DNA of 64,000 bases from NCBI RefSeq assembly GCF_035668035.1, contig NZ_JAYMYJ010000145.1, positions 112,188 through 176,187 of the forward strand, written 5' to 3'. Below, piece after piece: positions 1-9,986 of this stretch. The notes under the pieces are model-generated. The model worked only from the letters and a program-made list of their open reading frames with translations, searched no databases and was not told the DNA's origin. The stretch's first letter is position 1; every line of letters begins with the position of its first letter. A program made the translations under genes and the position numbers. Source of the stretch: Thiothrix phosphatis (GTDB taxonomy: Bacteria > Pseudomonadota > Gammaproteobacteria > Thiotrichales > Thiotrichaceae).

Positions 1-3000
1 GAATTGTTGCTGTCGTCAGCAGTAGTGCTTCGATAATAAGAATTGGCAGAAATGATGCCAAAATTGACATTGGAGGCTGGGCTGACATGGAACTGAATGT
101 TGCTGGAAGGTGCCCGGCTTGGGTAGTCACCTGGTCGCAGGCCGCTGAACTCAATCCGGTAAGTAGTGCCATCAGTCAAGCCGGCAAGTGAATAGTTACC
201 GCTGGCGTCGGTTGTGGCAGTTGCACTGGGTGCATTGGCAGGGTCATCCGTATCGAATGCTTTGACAGTAATGTCGGCTACACCCACTTCATTGAAAACG
301 GCACCATTATCCAATACGCCATTGGCGTTGAAATCACGGAAGGCCACACCCGTGATATTGCCGTTGCTGGCAATTGCAGGGCAGTCCGCAGATGCTTCGG
401 CTGTTTTGTCTGCTGTGTTTACTTTCAGTAAGGCGGTGTAGCTGCCGTTGCTGGTGCGAGGTGTCTTGAATGTTACCGTACCGCTGGCGTCAGCTGTTTT
501 TATCCAACTTTGTGTCCCGGCAGCACCTTGTGTGAGGTTGATTAGTGCCTTGTCGCTAGAGGATAAGTGGCTTATATCAATAGAAATTTCGCTTTCATCG
601 CAGGTGGCGGTGGCAGCCAGGGCACTGGATATTGGCTGATAGCCAAAATCTAGCCCGTGGTTATTCTGGCCAACGCCGCCAACCGTAAAGCTGATTTCCG
701 CTGTGCCAGCGTTGTTCACTGCATCCGAGTCGCGGATGTCGGTAAAGCGGTTGTTGTCCGTTTTGCCATCAGCATTTTGGGTGGTCAGCACATGGTTGCT
801 CAGGCTGGCTTGACTGCTGTTGACCTTCAAGGTGCAACTTGCGCCCGCTTTCATAAAGCTGGCGTTACCGCCGGTTTTATTGGAGAAGTAATATTCCCCC
901 GCAGCATTGGTGGTGGTGGTCGCGGAAGACGCACCGCAGGCGAGTGTCACGGTTACATTGTTGATGCCGGATTCATTTGCATCCTGAACGCCGTCCTTAT
1001 CGCTGTCCAGCCAGACGCGGTTGCCCACTTCGATGGGGGCAGTATCGCAAAGTGCCTCAATATCGCCCAGGCCGACAGCCTTGCCGAAGTAGCGATTGTC
1101 CTGGGCATACAGTTGTGCACCACGCGTGCGGGTGCCGGTATTGTTGTCCAGCCAAAGGGTTCCGCCTGATTCAACATTGAACGGATTCATGGCGTTTAAG
1201 GCCAGTTCCTGTCTGCCAGGAATGACGGCAAGCGCACCAAAGGAGTTTTCGGTATGCCCCAGGAATCTGTCACCGCCGTAAAACTCGCCGCCGCCAATGC
1301 CGCCATATGGCCAGGCGGGATCTGCGCCAGTTTTTGCCCCTTCACCGGCAATGCCGTTGGCGACGCCAGCGTTTTCCAGGGTATAGGTGCCAGTGGAGGC
1401 ATTGTAGGGGGCTTTCAACAATTCGCCGTTGGAGAACACGCCATAGAAAGCAGTGGAGTTGACATCCGGGCTGTAGTTGACTTGTCCGAATTGCAGGCCA
1501 GTACGGTCAATGAAGCCCAGCAGCATGTCGCCATTGGCGTCAAATTCGATGCCGCTCAACAACAGTTGGGAGTCATCCGCCCACAGGACGGTGCCGTGAT
1601 CACCAAACTTGAGGGTGGAGAAGTTGCTGACCCATGGAATGTTGTTGCGCAGGTATTCTGACGCCCGCATATGGTCAGCGTGCCAGTTTGAATAGTTGAG
1701 CGGGATTTGCAGCTTTTCTGCCCAGCTGGAGCCATCATAGGCTTCCACATAGGCTTTCAAGTCAGAACTGGAGCCGCCATTTTCCCCGGTGCAGGTGATG
1801 CCTGCATACAGTTTGCCCCGGTAATATTTCAGGCCGAATGGGCGCGCCACGCCATTGTTGCAGGAAACACTGGGTAAACTGATCTCGGTGGCTGTGCTCG
1901 GGACAGTCCCGTTGCTGTTATAGATGGTCAGGTCAATCTTGATGATTTTGCGGGAATACAAATTGACGGCATACAACGTATTGCCATCATCCGACAGTTC
2001 AAGATCGCCTAAGCCTTCTTTGCCCACCTTGTCAAATACGGTCGGGTCGTGGCTGGGCAGGAATGGGTCGCCAGCCAGCCCACGGGCTGTATTGCTGTTG
2101 ATGGAGCCGACGTCAATGCCTGCCAGCCCATCCACATTCAGGAAGTTGCTGACGGTTGGTGTCGCGGCAGAATAGTCAACCACATAAATCCCGCCAATAC
2201 CTAGCGGCCCCATGCCCATGTGCCGCCTGACCACGGCGGATGCAAACGCTTTTTTGGTGTTGCGGTTATAAGCTAACCCCCAGATGCCGCCAACCTGTGA
2301 ACCCAACGCATCCTGGCTGACGCTGGGGGCAATGCCGGAAGCGCTGTAGCCATAAGAGAGCAACGCGCCAAATGTGCCAGCCATACTGGCCGTGCTGATG
2401 GAAGTGTCGCCGTTCACATAGCGGGAGGTCAGCAGTTTCGGGTCGGCCTGACAGTAATCGACCGGGCTGTAAACCCCCATGTTGGCATCACAAGTGGCGC
2501 TGGCGGTGATGAACTGCACATTGGAGCCTGAATTTACGCCAGCGGCACCTGATTCGACGCCAGTTGGCAAATTGCTGAATTCCAGGCGGTATTGGGAGCC
2601 ATTGGTCAATCCAGTCAATACATACCAGCCGTTTGCGTCCGTTGTGGCGGTGGCAGCGGTAGCATTGCTGCTGTTGTAGGCAGTGACGGTGACGCCCGCC
2701 AGCCCGATTTCCCCATTTTCATGAAGCCCATTCTGGTTATAGTCCTGGAAGATGATGCCGCCAAACTGCCCACTGGCAGCGTTGCAGGCTTTCACCGCAT
2801 CATCGTCGATAATGGTGCCACGGGGTGGTTTGGGGTAACTGAAGAACTGTGCATTGACGACGTTGCTAATGTTCAGGCTCAGTTTTTCATTCGGCTCGAC
2901 CTTGATGTCGCCCACAACCGGGATGGAAATGACGCTGCCATTTGCCCCTGCTGGGATGGTCACAGTGCCCGTTTTGGCTTGGTAGTCGCTATCGGCGGTG

Positions 3001-6000
3001 GTCGCGGTATCGTCCGCCGTGGCATAGTCAAAGCTGACGCCGCCAGCAGGTGCCGCTGCGCTCAATTGTACGGGGAAGTTCAGGTAGGCCAGGCCGCTGT
3101 CGCCTTCCGTCACAACGGCATCGCCGACGTTGAGGTAGGTGTCCGGCGCTGCTCCGCAAACATAGGTTTTCAGGAGCAGGTCATCCAGGATGACCCGGTT
3201 ACTGACGCTATTGGCGACGCCGGTTTTGGAGACGCCGTAAAGATAGAAACGGATGTAATAAGTTTTGTTGGCCGCCAGGTTGACTGGCATATCCAAGTCG
3301 TAATGGCTGATGTAGTAATCGCTGCCATAAAGCGGCCCTTCACTGACGTTCCCGCCAGTGGTTGGGTTGTCTTCATCAATCTGGATCAGATTTTTAATGA
3401 CGGTTGGTGAGCTAAAGGCTGCATTGTCGTCAAACTGAATCTGTATCTTATATTTCCCGCTGTGGTTCCAGGTATTGAGCGGGCCAAGCGTTGACATGGC
3501 CACGCCATATAGGATGTGGTCGTTGGCCAGCGATGACTGGGTGGTAAAGCTGTATTGGAAATATTTGTTGCCGCTGATGGCCTGTGCCAGGGTCGTTGGC
3601 AGGGTGCTTGTTTCTGTGTACTCCTCCCATTCTGTCGGGCCAACCGTCAGGTTGGAGGCGACTTCATTCGCTGCCGAAGCAATCAGGCCAGTGTTAAGGA
3701 TGGCCGGAACCGGGTGGCCGCCCAGCACCTGGCTGATGGGCGTGTAAGGGTTATGGTTCCAGGTGATGCTGGAATTCGCCCCGGTGGTGGTGGGTGAGGG
3801 AGGTTGACAAGCCAGTGAGGAGGCATCAAAGCCAAAGTTCTGGTTGCTGGTTGTGGCTCCGCCTATCACTGCCACGCCAGTCAACGGATTGTCCGTGCCG
3901 ATGCTGAGGCCAGCTGGGATGTCAGCATCAGCTGTATCCGCTTCAATCTGGTAATGGCCGGTTGAAAGGCCATAGAACGTGTATGCGCCATTGGAATCCG
4001 TGCTGCCGGTTTGCAGCACCGTGGTCTTCAGGTTGTCATACAACCTGACGGTAATATTGGGCAGCCTGCTTTCGGCAGGGTCCAGTATGTTGTTGGCATT
4101 GCTGTCGGTGTACACGATGCCGCTGATATTGCCCTTGACTGAACAACTGGAGCCTGCCGCATAACGGGCGGGCAAGACCATGTCCTGGCGGCTGCTGCTG
4201 GTCATGTTCCAAAGCCAGAACGTGGTCTGTGCAAGGTATTGGGTTTCACCATTGGTGCCCGCCACCCGGTCGGCCACTTTCTGCATCAACGCTTTCATGA
4301 CCGTGATCTGGTTGGCGGTGAAATTGCTGTTGCCATCGATATGGGTGGAAACCAGCGTCGCCATATTCTCGTTGTAGAAGGTGTAATACCAGGTCATGTA
4401 ATGCAGCAGGTCATCAAGCATCATCTGCTCGCCTACCAGTTGCTGCCAGGCCGGTGAGGCACGATGGATGCTGAACAGCACATCCGGGTCGTACATGGCG
4501 GAGAACAGCCGCGCCAGTTTGGATTTTTGCGCTGTTGTCAAACTCTGCCGGTCACTGTTATGAGCCTCGTAACTGTCATTGTTTTGAGGGTCGGGTTCTG
4601 TCCGTTCTGCACAATAGCCAGTCACCTGTTGGCTGGAGAACAGGAAGTCATACGTGCTGGGGTGGGCGTTTGCCACGCTTTCATTGGATACGCCGGTGCT
4701 GCCGCTATCCAAGCAGCCTTCCGGATGGGTGGCGGTAAAGCCGAAATCGTAGCCGCTGGCGGTGTTGCCGGAAGCAGGGCTGGTGACGGCGATAATCCAG
4801 TAATTCCCAGATACGGAGGCATTGGAGTCAAGGCTGGAATCGCCGCCGACATTCGCTTGGGCGATGCCCCAATCTGAGAACGGAGCCTGATTATCGAATT
4901 TGGCGATGCGCAACTGGTAGGCGGTGGACGCTTGCATGCCGCCGAGATCGGTAAACTGATATTGCCCGCTGGCATTGGTGGTCGCGGTGGCGACAACGGT
5001 ATTGCTGGTGGGCTTATACAATTCGACTTGCGCCCCTTCGATGTAGGCATCAGCCCCGTCGTTCTGGATGCCGTCTTTGTTGCTGTCGAGCCAGACTTTG
5101 CCGGAAAGGACACTATTGCTCACAATGGTGGAAGATTTATAACCGAAATCCAATGAATGGTTATTTTGCCCGGCACCACCGCTGGTGAAGCTGATGACGG
5201 CATTGCCGCTGCTGACGGCTGCATCCGAGTCGCGGATATCTGTCTGGTAATTATTGTCGGTCTTGCCATCGGCGTTTTGTGTGGTCAGCGTGTAACCCGT
5301 GAGGCTGGCCTGCGAATTGCTGATGCTCAGTTTGCAGCTTTCCCCATTGTCCATGAAAGCAGCATTGCCGCCCGGTGCATTGCTAAAATAATATTCGCCA
5401 TTGGCGTCGGTGGTTGTGGTGGCGGAATCTGTACCACAAGCGAGCGTAACGCTGACATTGGCGATGCCGGTTTCCCCTGCGTCCTGAATGCCGTCTTGGT
5501 CAGCATCCAGCCACACACGGTTGCCGACTTCAATGGGCGCCGGGTCGCATAACGCCTCCAGTTCACCCATGCCGGTGCTCTTGCTGAAGGTGGTCCAGGA
5601 AACGGCGTAACGGTTGTCAGCCGCTCCGGTTTTGTTGTTCAGCCAGGCGACACCATTGGTTCCCCAGGTATTGGCGTCATATCCGGACATCAAGACATCT
5701 CCCTTGCCGGGAACCATCGTCAGTCCGCCGGAAGCGATTTCGTTCATGCTTTCCCAGACGTTGCTGGTTGGCCCCGAATCGCCCCAGTAGTATTCATTGC
5801 CACTTTTGCTGGACACGGGAATCGTTGTGGAGCAGCCGGGTTCACCGTCGCTCAGGTAGCCGGTATCCGTTTTGCATAGGCGCAAAACATCCCCCAATCC
5901 TTCCGTATAATCCACGGTGGTGTCTGAACAACTGGGTTCGCCATAGGCGACGTTGCCATTTTGCAGGCCAGCGCGGTCAATAATGCCCACGATGATTGAG

Positions 6001-9000
6001 CCGTCGGAATCAAATTCCAGGTTGCCAACCATCGGCGAGTGGTAGTAAAGCCAGCTTTGGGCATCGGCTTGCGGGATCCAGCCATTCCATTGCGCAGTGC
6101 TGAATGCATAGCCATAGCGCGGCTGGTCGAGAGCGAAATCCTTGACGTAGGCGAACCCGGCACCAGCGTTGGCGGGGTCAAATTTCAGGACATAGCCCCG
6201 AACCTTACCCTGGGTGTACGGATCGCTGGCCGCATCACAGACACCGCCCACGTACACATAACCGCGATGGTATTTGACCGCCCAGGGGCGGAATGTGCCG
6301 GATGTGCAGCTGTAAGGCGACGGGAGGTTGATTGCATAGCCGCCCAATACGTCGCCCGCCACGGGTTGGGTCGCTGGCCTGACGTTGGCGATGCCGTACA
6401 GTTTCCGGTCGTTCAGGTTGACCAGCCACAAACGCTTGTTGGTTTCGTCGTAGTCCATGTCGCCTATGCCCACTTTGCCGACCATGTCCCAGGCAGCCAC
6501 GTCGTGGGACGGCAGCCATGGGTCGGTGGAAAGGCTGTTGCAACTGTCAGCGGCGTTACGCGCGTCGTTGCCGGTTGGAATGCCAATGGTGCGCACATCG
6601 ATGTAAGCGGAGGCTCCGGTCGTGGCGGTCGGGTCGCTCATATCCATTTTGTAGATGCCGCCAGTTCCCAGCGACCCCAGGCCAGAAAAGCGCCGCATGA
6701 CAGCGGAGGCGTATAGGGTCTTGGTGGATTGCTGGTAAGCCATGCCCCACAGCACGCCGGTGTCGGAGGTATAGGCTTTGGTGGATGCGGGCGGTGTTGC
6801 ACTGTCAATCAGGCCAGTGGCGTTGTAAGGGAAGGTATGGATGCTGGGATAGCCGCCGACATACGCTGCGTTGGGTGTGCCATTGACAAAGGCGTTTGCC
6901 GCAATATACGGGTTCGCCTGGCAATATTCCGCCGGGTCGCTGATGCCGTAATGGGCGGTGCAACTGCCACTTGCCGTAATGAAGCGGGTATTGGTGGCGC
7001 TATCTGTCCCGTGTGCGCCGGAAGCCAGCCCAGCAGGCAAGTTGGTGTATTCCAGCCGGTATTTCACGCCAGTGGTCAGGCCGCTGAGGTTGTACCAGCC
7101 ACGGGTGTCGGTTGTGGTGTTGGCCACCGCTATGTTGGCGTTGTCATAGGCGGTGACAGTGACGCCAGCGATGCCTTCTTCCAGGCTGTCGCGGATGCCG
7201 TTTTGGTTATAGTCGCGGAATACCATGCCACCGAATTGTCCGGCGCTGGTGTCACATGCCAGATCAAAGCCAAAGTTCTGGTTGGTGAGTGTGCTATTGG
7301 CGCTTACCGTCACATCCGCGAGCGGGTTGGTGGTGCCGATGCTGGCGCTGGCTGGCAGGTCGGTGTCATGGGTGTCGACTTCTATCCGGTAATGCAGGGC
7401 GGAACTGACATTGTTGAAGCTATAGGAGCCGTCGGCGGCTGTGCTGGTGCTGGCGACGATGTTGTCATCCGTGGTGGTGTTGGTGGTGCCATTGTTGTCA
7501 TACAGGTTGACGGTAATGTTGCCCAGGCTACTTTCTGTGGCCGCATCAAACGTGTTGTTGGTGTTTTTGTCAACGTAAACGAAGCCACGGATAGTGCTGC
7601 TGGGGCAAGCCGAAGCCAGGGCTACGGTGACATCATCGATGATCAGCTCATTGCCGTTTTTACTGATAGGGGCACCGCCGACCGTGCACCATGCGCTAGT
7701 GATGACCGAATTGGGGTCGCACAAGTGGTCATCCGTACCAATATGGCCATAGTTCACAAAGCTAATGGTTGAAGAGGAGCCGATTGCTGTAAATTCAATC
7801 TGGTAATGCTGGATGCCCTCCATTCCGCCGGGTGCCTTGAAGTGAATGGAGCCACTGGGTGTATCAACCCGCATGATGCCGGGGCCGTAGTATTCGCTGC
7901 CTGCGTCTTCAGGAATGGCCGCAAAATACAAGCGGTATTTCTGTCCGGCGACAGTGGTGAAGGTACGTGACAGTTTGACAGGGTTAGGCCCCCAGTCAGC
8001 TTCGCCGGAGTGTACGCTTGGTGTCGTATCGTCCGGGTCGTCACGCAGCTCGATGGCGGTCGGCGGTGCCAATAACTTGCCGTTGCCGTCGAATGCCGGG
8101 CTGATGCCAATATCCGGATAAATCCGGCGCATAAAGCCGTTGCCGAAATAGACCGAAGTGCCCTGGGAGGTAAACATTGTGGTCACTGTGCGGGCATACG
8201 TGTCATTGCCGCCGCCGGTCGCCGTCCAGTTGCGGATGACGTATGGTGTGGTGGAAGTGTTTTCTCCAAAGTACTGTTCGGCGGGCAAATCATCGAAGTT
8301 GTCTGTAAATACGGTGCTGCTGCAGGTTGGCGCTTCGCTGCGCACAATGGTCACATTCGGGCTATTCGGCGGAATATCCATGGCGACCGCAATGGGGTAA
8401 TCCTCCACTTCCCCGTTGCTGGCGTTGCCGGTTGGGGTGCTGGTTGTGATGCTGGCGTCAGTGGTCAGGCGCAATCGGATGAAGGTGGTTCCCAATTTGA
8501 TGTCCGTTGGGATGCTGTTCCAGGTGAGGGTGACAGTACCGTCGGTATTGTTGGGGACACTGGCTGATGCTGCTTCATCGGCCTGGAACGCGCCATTTTG
8601 GTCGAAGTCTATCCATCCATACAATTTGGCGACAGAGCCTGTTGTGTTGGTTGCCTTGATATCCACGCTATAGGACGTGGCAGTCATTTTCAGGATGGGG
8701 AACAACGCAATCCTTGGGTTTCGGGATTGATGGGGTGCCCCATCTTCATCGTAATTATCACCGTTGGCGTTGAAGCTATAGTAACTGGCGGTTTCGGCAT
8801 CTGCCGGATTATCGCCAAGACGTAAGTTGTTGCTGATGGTATGGCGGGCTGCGCCATAACTGGCAGGTGCATCGCCGAAGTCATAGTAAGGGCTGGACGA
8901 TACGGTCAGTTTGTAATCTTCCACTTCCCCGCTACTGGAGGGGCCAGTCGGGGATTCTGCTTCGCTTTTTGTCTGGCTAAGGCGCAAGCGGGCATAGGTT

Positions 9001-9986
9001 GTTCCCGCTGTCAGACCGGATGGAAGGGTAAAGGTGGGATAATAATAACCGCTTGAGTAAATGTATTGGGTGTCAGCTTTTTCCCCTGCATCCAGAAAAT
9101 CCCCGTCACGGTTAAAGTCAATATAGGTTGTCAGGTACGCAGCTTCATTGGTGTTATTGGTGACGTATGCCGTCAGGGTATAGGGCTGGTTGGCTGTCGT
9201 CGGCATGATGGGGGGATTGATCAGGCCATCTTCGTCGCCTTCCCCGGTTGTGTCATCGGCATCGGCGGTGGCGTTTTGCAGGGAGCCATTGTCAGCATCC
9301 AGTTTTGCGCCAATCGATAAACCGGCAATGATGCGGTGGCTGGGGCCGTTGTCGGAGCTTTTCGTTTGGTAATTGCCTGTTGAGGTTGAACTGCCAGTAT
9401 CCGGCGCATCACCGAAATCAGCAGGTGGGCAAATTTGTGAATAGGACACGCCATCAATCCACATGGCGGCCCCGTTGTAAACCAAGCGGAGATAGCGTGC
9501 CCCGCCGCTGGGGACTGTATAGGAGATATAAGCTAGGGTGTTGTTTCCTGCTGTGCTGCTCAGGGTTGTGGTGGCTGAATAGCTGGAGTTATCCAACGAT
9601 GTGCTAATAATGGCGCGGGATGAGGAAGAGACCCTGGCCAGTGACAATGTGACGCTGACACCGCCTGGCACGGTATCCCCCAAGTCAAGGATAAGGGTTC
9701 CGCCGTTGCCGTTCAGTTTTGCCGAGTTGGAGGTGGAAGCCGTTGTGCCACTGTTGGCCGGAGCACCTGCCGCCCTACTGGCGTTGTTGACCGAGCCGCT
9801 GCTGCTTGCCGAACTGGCGTAACCTGACTGGCTGATGGCGGACACATTGGTTGGGCATGATGCCGCCGCGTAGCTGTTGCCGGTGAATGTGAGCATCAAG
9901 GCTATTGCCAACAAGATTTGCAATGCGAGGCCGAAGTCGTGCGAACCGTCCCTGGTGTGGAGCTTGGCGGGTGCATGGGTCTTCAT
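1..9986 (-). CDS. Giant secreted SdrD_B/GEVED/Calx-beta surface protein, partial (C-terminus beyond the left edge)
   Basis: I translated the minus strand from ATG 9986 to the window edge and met no stop in 3328 codons. The start has an AGGA ribosome site 9 bases upstream. A signal peptide covers about residues 1-41, with a hydrophobic core and an SYA-A cleavage site. Two GEVED domains follow (about 187-357 and 365-530), each opening with DFGDAP and closing with GEVEDY. Then come about eight SdrD_B/Cna-type units with D-x-N-x-NG or D-x-D-x-DG calcium-type loops. Two propeller-like segments, a Calx-beta domain (3140-2845) and a Cys/Gln helical insert (4690-4150) lie among them. The likely role is adhesion, sheath or matrix structure outside the cell. 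No anchor or secretion tail is visible because the end is missing. Domain names rest on motifs; the overall role is inferred. Confidence 0.88.
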   Translation of the reverse strand, partial: MKTHAPAKLHTRDGSHDFGLALQILLAIALMLTFTGNSYAAASCPTNVSAISQSGYASSASSSGSVNNASRAAGAPANSGTTASTSNSAKLNGNGGTLILDLGDTVPGGVSVTLSLARVSSSSRAIISTSLDNSSYSATTTLSSTAGNNTLAYISYTVPSGGARYLRLVYNGAAMWIDGVSYSQICPPADFGDAPDTGSSTSTGNYQTKSSDNGPSHRIIAGLSIGAKLDADNGSLQNATADADDTTGEGDEDGLINPPIMPTTANQPYTLTAYVTNNTNEAAYLTTYIDFNRDGDFLDAGEKADTQYIYSSGYYYPTFTLPSGLTAGTTYARLRLSQTKSEAESPTGPSSSGEVEDYKLTVSSSPYYDFGDAPASYGAARHTISNNLRLGDNPADAETASYYSFNANGDNYDEDGAPHQSRNPRIALFPILKMTATSYSVDIKATNTTGSVAKLYGWIDFDQNGAFQADEAASASVPNNTDGTVTLTWNSIPTDIKLGTTFIRLRLTTDASITTSTPTGNASNGEVEDYPIAVAMDIPPNSPNVTIVRSEAPTCSSTVFTDNFDDLPAEQYFGENTSTTPYVIRNWTATGGGNDTYARTVTTMFTSQGTSVYFGNGFMRRIYPDIGISPAFDGNGKLLAPPTAIELRDDPDDTTPSVHSGEADWGPNPVKLSRTFTTVAGQKYRLYFAAIPEDAGSEYYGPGIMRVDTPSGSIHFKAPGGMEGIQHYQIEFTAIGSSSTISFVNYGHIGTDDHLCDPNSVITSAWCTVGGAPISKNGNELIIDDVTVALASACPSSTIRGFVYVDKNTNNTFDAATESSLGNITVNLYDNNGTTNTTTDDNIVASTSTAADGSYSFNNVSSALHYRIEVDTHDTDLPASASIGTTNPLADVTVSANSTLTNQNFGFDLACDTSAGQFGGMVFRDYNQNGIRDSLEEGIAGVTVTAYDNANIAVANTTTDTRGWYNLSGLTTGVKYRLEYTNLPAGLASGAHGTDSATNTRFITASGSCTAHYGISDPAEYCQANPYIAANAFVNGTPNAAYVGGYPSIHTFPYNATGLIDSATPPASTKAYTSDTGVLWGMAYQQSTKTLYASAVMRRFSGLGSLGTGGIYKMDMSDPTATTGASAYIDVRTIGIPTGNDARNAADSCNSLSTDPWLPSHDVAAWDMVGKVGIGDMDYDETNKRLWLVNLNDRKLYGIANVRPATQPVAGDVLGGYAINLPSPYSCTSGTFRPWAVKYHRGYVYVGGVCDAASDPYTQGKVRGYVLKFDPANAGAGFAYVKDFALDQPRYGYAFSTAQWNGWIPQADAQSWLYYHSPMVGNLEFDSDGSIIVGIIDRAGLQNGNVAYGEPSCSDTTVDYTEGLGDVLRLCKTDTGYLSDGEPGCSTTIPVSSKSGNEYYWGDSGPTSNVWESMNEIASGGLTMVPGKGDVLMSGYDANTWGTNGVAWLNNKTGAADNRYAVSWTTFSKSTGMGELEALCDPAPIEVGNRVWLDADQDGIQDAGETGIANVSVTLACGTDSATTTTDANGEYYFSNAPGGNAAFMDNGESCKLSISNSQASLTGYTLTTQNADGKTDNNYQTDIRDSDAAVSSGNAVISFTSGGAGQNNHSLDFGYKSSTIVSNSVLSGKVWLDSNKDGIQNDGADAYIEGAQVELYKPTSNTVVATATTNASGQYQFTDLGGMQASTAYQLRIAKFDNQAPFSDWGIAQANVGGDSSLDSNASVSGNYWIIAVTSPASGNTASGYDFGFTATHPEGCLDSGSTGVSNESVANAHPSTYDFLFSSQQVTGYCAERTEPDPQNNDSYEAHNSDRQSLTTAQKSKLARLFSAMYDPDVLFSIHRASPAWQQLVGEQMMLDDLLHYMTWYYTFYNENMATLVSTHIDGNSNFTANQITVMKALMQKVADRVAGTNGETQYLAQTTFWLWNMTSSSRQDMVLPARYAAGSSCSVKGNISGIVYTDSNANNILDPAESRLPNITVRLYDNLKTTVLQTGSTDSNGAYTFYGLSTGHYQIEADTADADIPAGLSIGTDNPLTGVAVIGGATTSNQNFGFDASSLACQPPSPTTTGANSSITWNHNPYTPISQVLGGHPVPAILNTGLIASAANEVASNLTVGPTEWEEYTETSTLPTTLAQAISGNKYFQYSFTTQSSLANDHILYGVAMSTLGPLNTWNHSGKYKIQIQFDDNAAFSSPTVIKNLIQIDEDNPTTGGNVSEGPLYGSDYYISHYDLDMPVNLAANKTYYIRFYLYGVSKTGVANSVSNRVILDDLLLKTYVCGAAPDTYLNVGDAVVTEGDSGLAYLNFPVQLSAAAPAGGVSFDYATADDTATTADSDYQAKTGTVTIPAGANGSVISIPVVGDIKVEPNEKLSLNISNVVNAQFFSYPKPPRGTIIDDDAVKACNAASGQFGGIIFQDYNQNGLHENGEIGLAGVTVTAYNSSNATAATATTDANGWYVLTGLTNGSQYRLEFSNLPTGVESGAAGVNSGSNVQFITASATCDANMGVYSPVDYCQADPKLLTSRYVNGDTSISTASMAGTFGALLSYGYSASGIAPSVSQDALGSQVGGIWGLAYNRNTKKAFASAVVRRHMGMGPLGIGGIYVVDYSAATPTVSNFLNVDGLAGIDVGSINSNTARGLAGDPFLPSHDPTVFDKVGKEGLGDLELSDDGNTLYAVNLYSRKIIKIDLTIYNSNGTVPSTATEISLPSVSCNNGVARPFGLKYYRGKLYAGITCTGENGGSSSDLKAYVEAYDGSSWAEKLQIPLNYSNWHADHMRASEYLRNNIPWVSNFSTLKFGDHGTVLWADDSQLLLSGIEFDANGDMLLGFIDRTGLQFGQVNYSPDVNSTAFYGVFSNGELLKAPYNASTGTYTLENAGVANGIAGEGAKTGADPAWPYGGIGGGEFYGGDRFLGHTENSFGALAVIPGRQELALNAMNPFNVESGGTLWLDNNTGTRTRGAQLYAQDNRYFGKAVGLGDIEALCDTAPIEVGNRVWLDSDKDGVQDANESGINNVTVTLACGASSATTTTNAAGEYYFSNKTGGNASFMKAGASCTLKVNSSQASLSNHVLTTQNADGKTDNNRFTDIRDSDAVNNAGTAEISFTVGGVGQNNHGLDFGYQPISSALAATATCDESEISIDISHLSSSDKALINLTQGAAGTQSWIKTADASGTVTFKTPRTSNGSYTALLKVNTADKTAEASADCPAIASNGNITGVAFRDFNANGVLDNGAVFNEVGVADITVKAFDTDDPANAPSATATTDASGNYSLAGLTDGTTYRIEFSGLRPGDYPSRAPSSNIQFHVSPASNVNFGIISANSYYRSTTADDSNN
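648..2750 (-). repeat. Duplicated module B of the giant surface protein
   Basis: This is the second copy of the module at 5148-7220. It opens with FQDYNQNG (codon 2750) and carries the matching FASAVVRRH and GKEGLGDLELSD stretches. It then has IEVGNRVWLDSD (1034) and closes with LDFGYQ (650). The IEV and DFGY landmarks are each exactly 4500 bases from their partners, while the opening is 4470 bases away, so there is a net 10-residue difference inside the propeller-like part. Confidence 0.85.
2845..3140 (-). other. Calx-beta domain inside the giant protein
   Basis: The translated segment runs from VGDAVVTEGDSG through DYQAKTGTVTIPAG to EPNEKLSLNISNV. This is the usual Calx-beta pattern of an acidic opening strand, a TGTVTIPAG strand and a closing E-x-NE strand followed by NV. 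Calx-beta domains bind calcium and are common in large bacterial surface proteins. Confidence 0.8.
4150..4690 (-). other. Possible thioester (TED-like) domain inside the giant protein
   Basis: This segment is helical and unlike the beta-rich repeats on both sides. It contains TGYCAERTEPDP, with Cys at residue 1792 (codon 4613-4611). About 128 residues later comes LAQTTFWLWN, with Gln at residue 1920 (codon 4229-4227). Gram-positive thioester adhesin domains carry a YC block and a TQxAIW block, and the Cys and Gln form the bond. The spacing of Q, two residues, a hydrophobic residue and W is the same here, but the T and A of the consensus differ. SdrD_B units flank it, as in Gram-positive TED adhesins. 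The assignment is inference. Confidence 0.45.
5148..7220 (-). repeat. Duplicated module A of the giant surface protein
   Basis: This is one of two homologous modules of about 690 residues. It opens with an SdrD_B loop FRDYNQNG (codon 7220). It continues through a propeller-like stretch containing LYASAVMRRF and GKVGIGDMDYDE, and then EALCDPAPIEVGNRVWLD (IEV at 5534). It closes with LDFGYK (Asp codon at 5150). The partner lies at 648-2750. Confidence 0.85.

Noticed and set aside
214..9822. Many plus-strand reading frames of 60-350 codons
   Set aside because: They lie opposite the one continuous minus-strand gene, have no family motifs and follow the composition of its repeats.
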